From: JAVBPB01 sp031549965
Lineage (GTDB): Bacteria; Bacillota; Clostridia; Lachnospirales; Lachnospiraceae
Assembly: GCA_031549965.1 (NCBI GenBank)
Contig: JAVBPB010000121.1
Span: 1 to 17,716, forward strand
Length of the DNA: 17,716 nucleotides
Direction: 5' to 3'
Part shown: one piece after another, positions 16,071 to 17,716 of the stretch
How positions within the stretch are numbered: the first letter of the stretch is position 1
How the letters are laid out: each line of letters opens with the position of its first letter
The notes under the pieces: model-generated
Databases searched by the model: none
Told to the model about the DNA's origin: nothing
Seen by the model: the letters and a program-made list of their open reading frames with translations, nothing else
Position numbers and translations under genes: made by a program

Positions 16071-16745
16071 ATGATTTATAAACAAGATTATAATGATAAA
16101 AATAATCATCGTAATGACGACAATTCTAAATCTGACAAAAAAACAAATCATGCTATGCCTATGCCTTTTCCTATGCCCCAAAAACCTATGAATTTCCCTA
16201 TACCTCCAAAACCTATGCCTTTTCCTATGCCAAAACCTATGCCAAGGCCTATTTTTCCTTTACCTTATCCCCAAATGGGTTACATGCCAAATTCATCACA
16301 ATCTTCTCAAATGCCATATACCATGTCAGTTTCTTCAAATTACCAAGACATACTTCTTCCTGCCAGTTCATTTAATACTTACAATAATTTTGACGAAGTT
16401 GAAGAAGATATTGATTACATGAAAACTATGTATCCCGATGTCATAAAAAAGGTTTTAGTAATTGTAGAGGATGAATGTGATAAGTTAGAATTTGATGGAA
16501 GCTGTATGTTTGACCAATATCCTGACAAAATTAGTGTCAATAGAATTGCAGACACTATCTTTGCAAAAGTAAAACACTTAGACTCATCAATTGAAGCTAA
16601 TGAATTAGAAGCCAAAAGCTGTGACCCATATGGGCACTGTGATGACAGACCAAACTGGTTAAGAAATGTTGTTGACATCTTATTATTTAATGAAATGCAC
16701 CACCGACGCAGACGCAGACATGGTAGAAAAAGATGGATTTATTAA
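16071..16745 (+). CDS. Pro/Met-rich protein with conserved C-terminal domain and Arg-rich tail
   Basis: A 224-residue protein of unknown function. It starts with a hydrophilic Asn/Asp/Lys-rich stretch, then a low-complexity segment at about 28-74 built from MPFPMP and KPMP units, then a linker, then a folded-looking domain from about 112 containing DYMKTMYPDVIKKV, LEFDGSCMFDQYPDKI and WLRNVVDILLFNEM, and a very basic end HHRRRRRHGRKRWIY. The C-terminal domain is like conserved hypothetical proteins I associate with clostridia, which have no assigned role. There is no signal peptide or membrane helix. AAGGAGA (16058-16064) sits 6 bases before the ATG, which rules out an upstream in-frame ATG at 15975 in AT-rich spacer. 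The composition and a sigma-K-like promoter would suit a spore coat or surface protein, but that is speculation. Confidence 0.85.
   Translation: MIYKQDYNDKNNHRNDDNSKSDKKTNHAMPMPFPMPQKPMNFPIPPKPMPFPMPKPMPRPIFPLPYPQMGYMPNSSQSSQMPYTMSVSSNYQDILLPASSFNTYNNFDEVEEDIDYMKTMYPDVIKKVLVIVEDECDKLEFDGSCMFDQYPDKISVNRIADTIFAKVKHLDSSIEANELEAKSCDPYGHCDDRPNWLRNVVDILLFNEMHHRRRRRHGRKRWIY
16158..16231 (+). repeat. Direct repeats encoding the Met-Pro segment
   Basis: The 20-mer CCTATGCCTTTTCCTATGCC occurs exactly at 16158-16177 and 16212-16231, with shorter AAACCTATG copies between and after (such as 16182-16190 and 16233-16241). Near-identical codons, not just residues, point to growth by slippage or unequal exchange. 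Confidence 0.8.
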
Positions 16746-16781
16746 TTTATACTAACCCATATATAAGACATTAAATGTATC

Positions 16782-16814
16782 AGACGGCTCAACAATTAAA
16801 ATATTGAGCCGTCT
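16782..16814. terminator. Bidirectional hairpin between convergent genes
   Basis: AGACGGCTCAA (16782-16792) and TTGAGCCGTCT (16804-16814) form a perfect 11-bp GC-rich stem with an 11-base loop. It lies 36 bases after the Pro/Met-rich gene and just past the stop of the YwmB-type gene on the other strand. T-runs are short on both sides, but the stem and placement fit a shared terminator. Confidence 0.75.
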
Positions 16815-16819
16815 AATAT

Positions 16820-17575
16820 TTAATAGTCTGAATTAATTATTGGAGTTGACAAATACAAAACAGTCTTATCCTTCTTTTCATCATAAGCCAATACCATATG
16901 AACATTAATTCTCTTATTATTACTTGTAACATAATCATTTATTAATCCTGTATAAGCATATACTGTATACAATTCCTCTGTTTTATCATCAATAACAACC
17001 TGAGCTTGTAATATCTTCAAAAGTTTATTAAAAATCAACTCTTTTTCCTCAATAGTAAGTTTTCCATCATAATTTCCTGAAAAATTAAGAATAATTTCCT
17101 GCTCTTTCAAATTTAAAGACTTAAGCTGTGATTCAATCAATTTTTTATAGATAATTACAGAATCGGAATTTCCATTCAAAGTTAAATTAACCAATATATG
17201 TTGCTCAAATATACCTAATTTTTTATTATCTTCCGGATAAATAGTTACAATCTTAATAATTGTAGTTGCATTCTTAGACCTTTTAGTTAAGGTAGTCTCC
17301 ATATTCTCCCCAGCAAAAGTTGTCTCCAAAGTATACTTATCATCTAGTCCAAGTGATTTTGCAATATTCTTAATTATTGTTTCCTTCTCACTTTCGCTAA
17401 TAAATAAATTACCCAAATCCCCCCACACATCAATACTACTTTCCAAAACATCCGACTGGGTACTATTAAATGCATCTATTACAATATCATCCTTAGTAAA
17501 AATCTCATTAACTACAATCTGTGACAAAGCTACTATCCATAAAATTCCTACAATATAAATTGTCCTCTTCTTCAT
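16820..17575 (-). CDS. ywmB: YwmB family protein (DUF1779, TATA-box-binding-like fold)
   Basis: A 251-residue protein with an N-terminal hydrophobic helix (about 5-24, after MKKR) acting as signal peptide or anchor, so the rest is outside the membrane. Segments such as LETTFAGENMETTLTKRS, ILNFSGNYDGKLTIEEKE and LYTVYAYTGLINDYV match the YwmB family as I know it from Firmicutes, where the gene usually sits next to murA and spoIID. Its molecular function is not established; a cell-envelope or sporulation link is inferred from that neighbourhood. Here nothing of that cluster follows: downstream is a convergent gene. The ATG at 17575 is preceded by GGAGGT five bases upstream, better than an in-frame ATG at 17602. 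A TATAAT (minus strand, 17605-17610) lies upstream without a clear -35 box. Confidence 0.85.
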   Translation of the reverse strand: MKKRTIYIVGILWIVALSQIVVNEIFTKDDIVIDAFNSTQSDVLESSIDVWGDLGNLFISESEKETIIKNIAKSLGLDDKYTLETTFAGENMETTLTKRSKNATTIIKIVTIYPEDNKKLGIFEQHILVNLTLNGNSDSVIIYKKLIESQLKSLNLKEQEIILNFSGNYDGKLTIEEKELIFNKLLKILQAQVVIDDKTEELYTVYAYTGLINDYVTSNNKRINVHMVLAYDEKKDKTVLYLSTPIINSDY

Positions 17576-17716
17576 AATTGACCTCCATTTTGCATATTCC
17601 ATTAATTATATTTTTAGCAAAAATCTGGAAATTATTCATGGTGCAGAAATTTTTTATTGTGGTGACTTTTTGTGGATCGCAAACGGAACTTTGCCTTTTT
17701 AGTCTTTCTACTCCAT

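Noticed and set aside
16141..16260. CRISPR-like or tandem-repeat array.
   Set aside because: The repeats lie in frame within a protein-coding Met-Pro segment, with no constant spacer length.
17632..17716. Minus-strand open frame of 27 basic codons entering from the right edge, ending FLHHE and a stop.
   Set aside because: A second minus-strand frame is equally open here and neither resembles a known protein; too short to call a gene tail.

Overview
The window is AT-rich bacterial DNA with strong GGAGG-type ribosome binding sites, sigma-A-like promoters and Gram-positive-type proteins (a YwmB family protein, a UvrX/DinB-type Y-family polymerase, periplasmic-domain hybrid histidine kinases with HPt modules). 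This fits a low-GC Firmicute, most likely a clostridium of the Lachnospiraceae type. That placement is an inference from protein style; no rRNA or tRNA gene is present. Nothing looks like a phage, IS element, CRISPR array or integron; it reads as ordinary chromosome rich in signal transduction.

Left part (1-2407, plus strand): an HPt phosphotransfer protein whose frame is open to the window edge, then a membrane hybrid histidine kinase (HisKA-HATPase-REC, no HPt of its own) behind its own consensus-like promoter. The two could form a split phosphorelay. A long imperfect hairpin separates them from the convergent minus-strand genes.

Middle part (2417-10687, minus strand): reading in the direction of transcription, a REC-HD-GYP response regulator (probable c-di-GMP phosphodiesterase) and a 1600-residue hybrid kinase lie 31 bases apart behind an extended -10 promoter. 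The kinase has two different periplasmic solute-binding domains, two PAS domains, two receivers and an HPt. Next comes a Y-family DNA polymerase (dinB/uvrX type). Its promoter is embedded in a perfect 16-base inverted repeat made of two LexA-like boxes, so it is probably an SOS gene. It overlaps a small unknown gene, which is followed by aat (leucyl/phenylalanyl-tRNA-protein transferase, N-degron pathway).

Right part (10951-17716): an M29 aminopeptidase with its own terminator; a large membrane-anchored extracytoplasmic protein with a C-terminal papain/C39-like domain whose catalytic His and Asp appear replaced; a SAM methyltransferase of the GSTCD-like family, probably co-transcribed with it; a divergent gene for a Pro/Met-rich protein with an Arg-rich tail; a shared hairpin; and a YwmB family protein at the right edge.

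The most interesting items are the LexA-type double operator around the dinB promoter, the degenerate C39-like membrane protein, and the double-sensor kinase/HD-GYP pair. None is convincingly a wholly new system on sequence alone.
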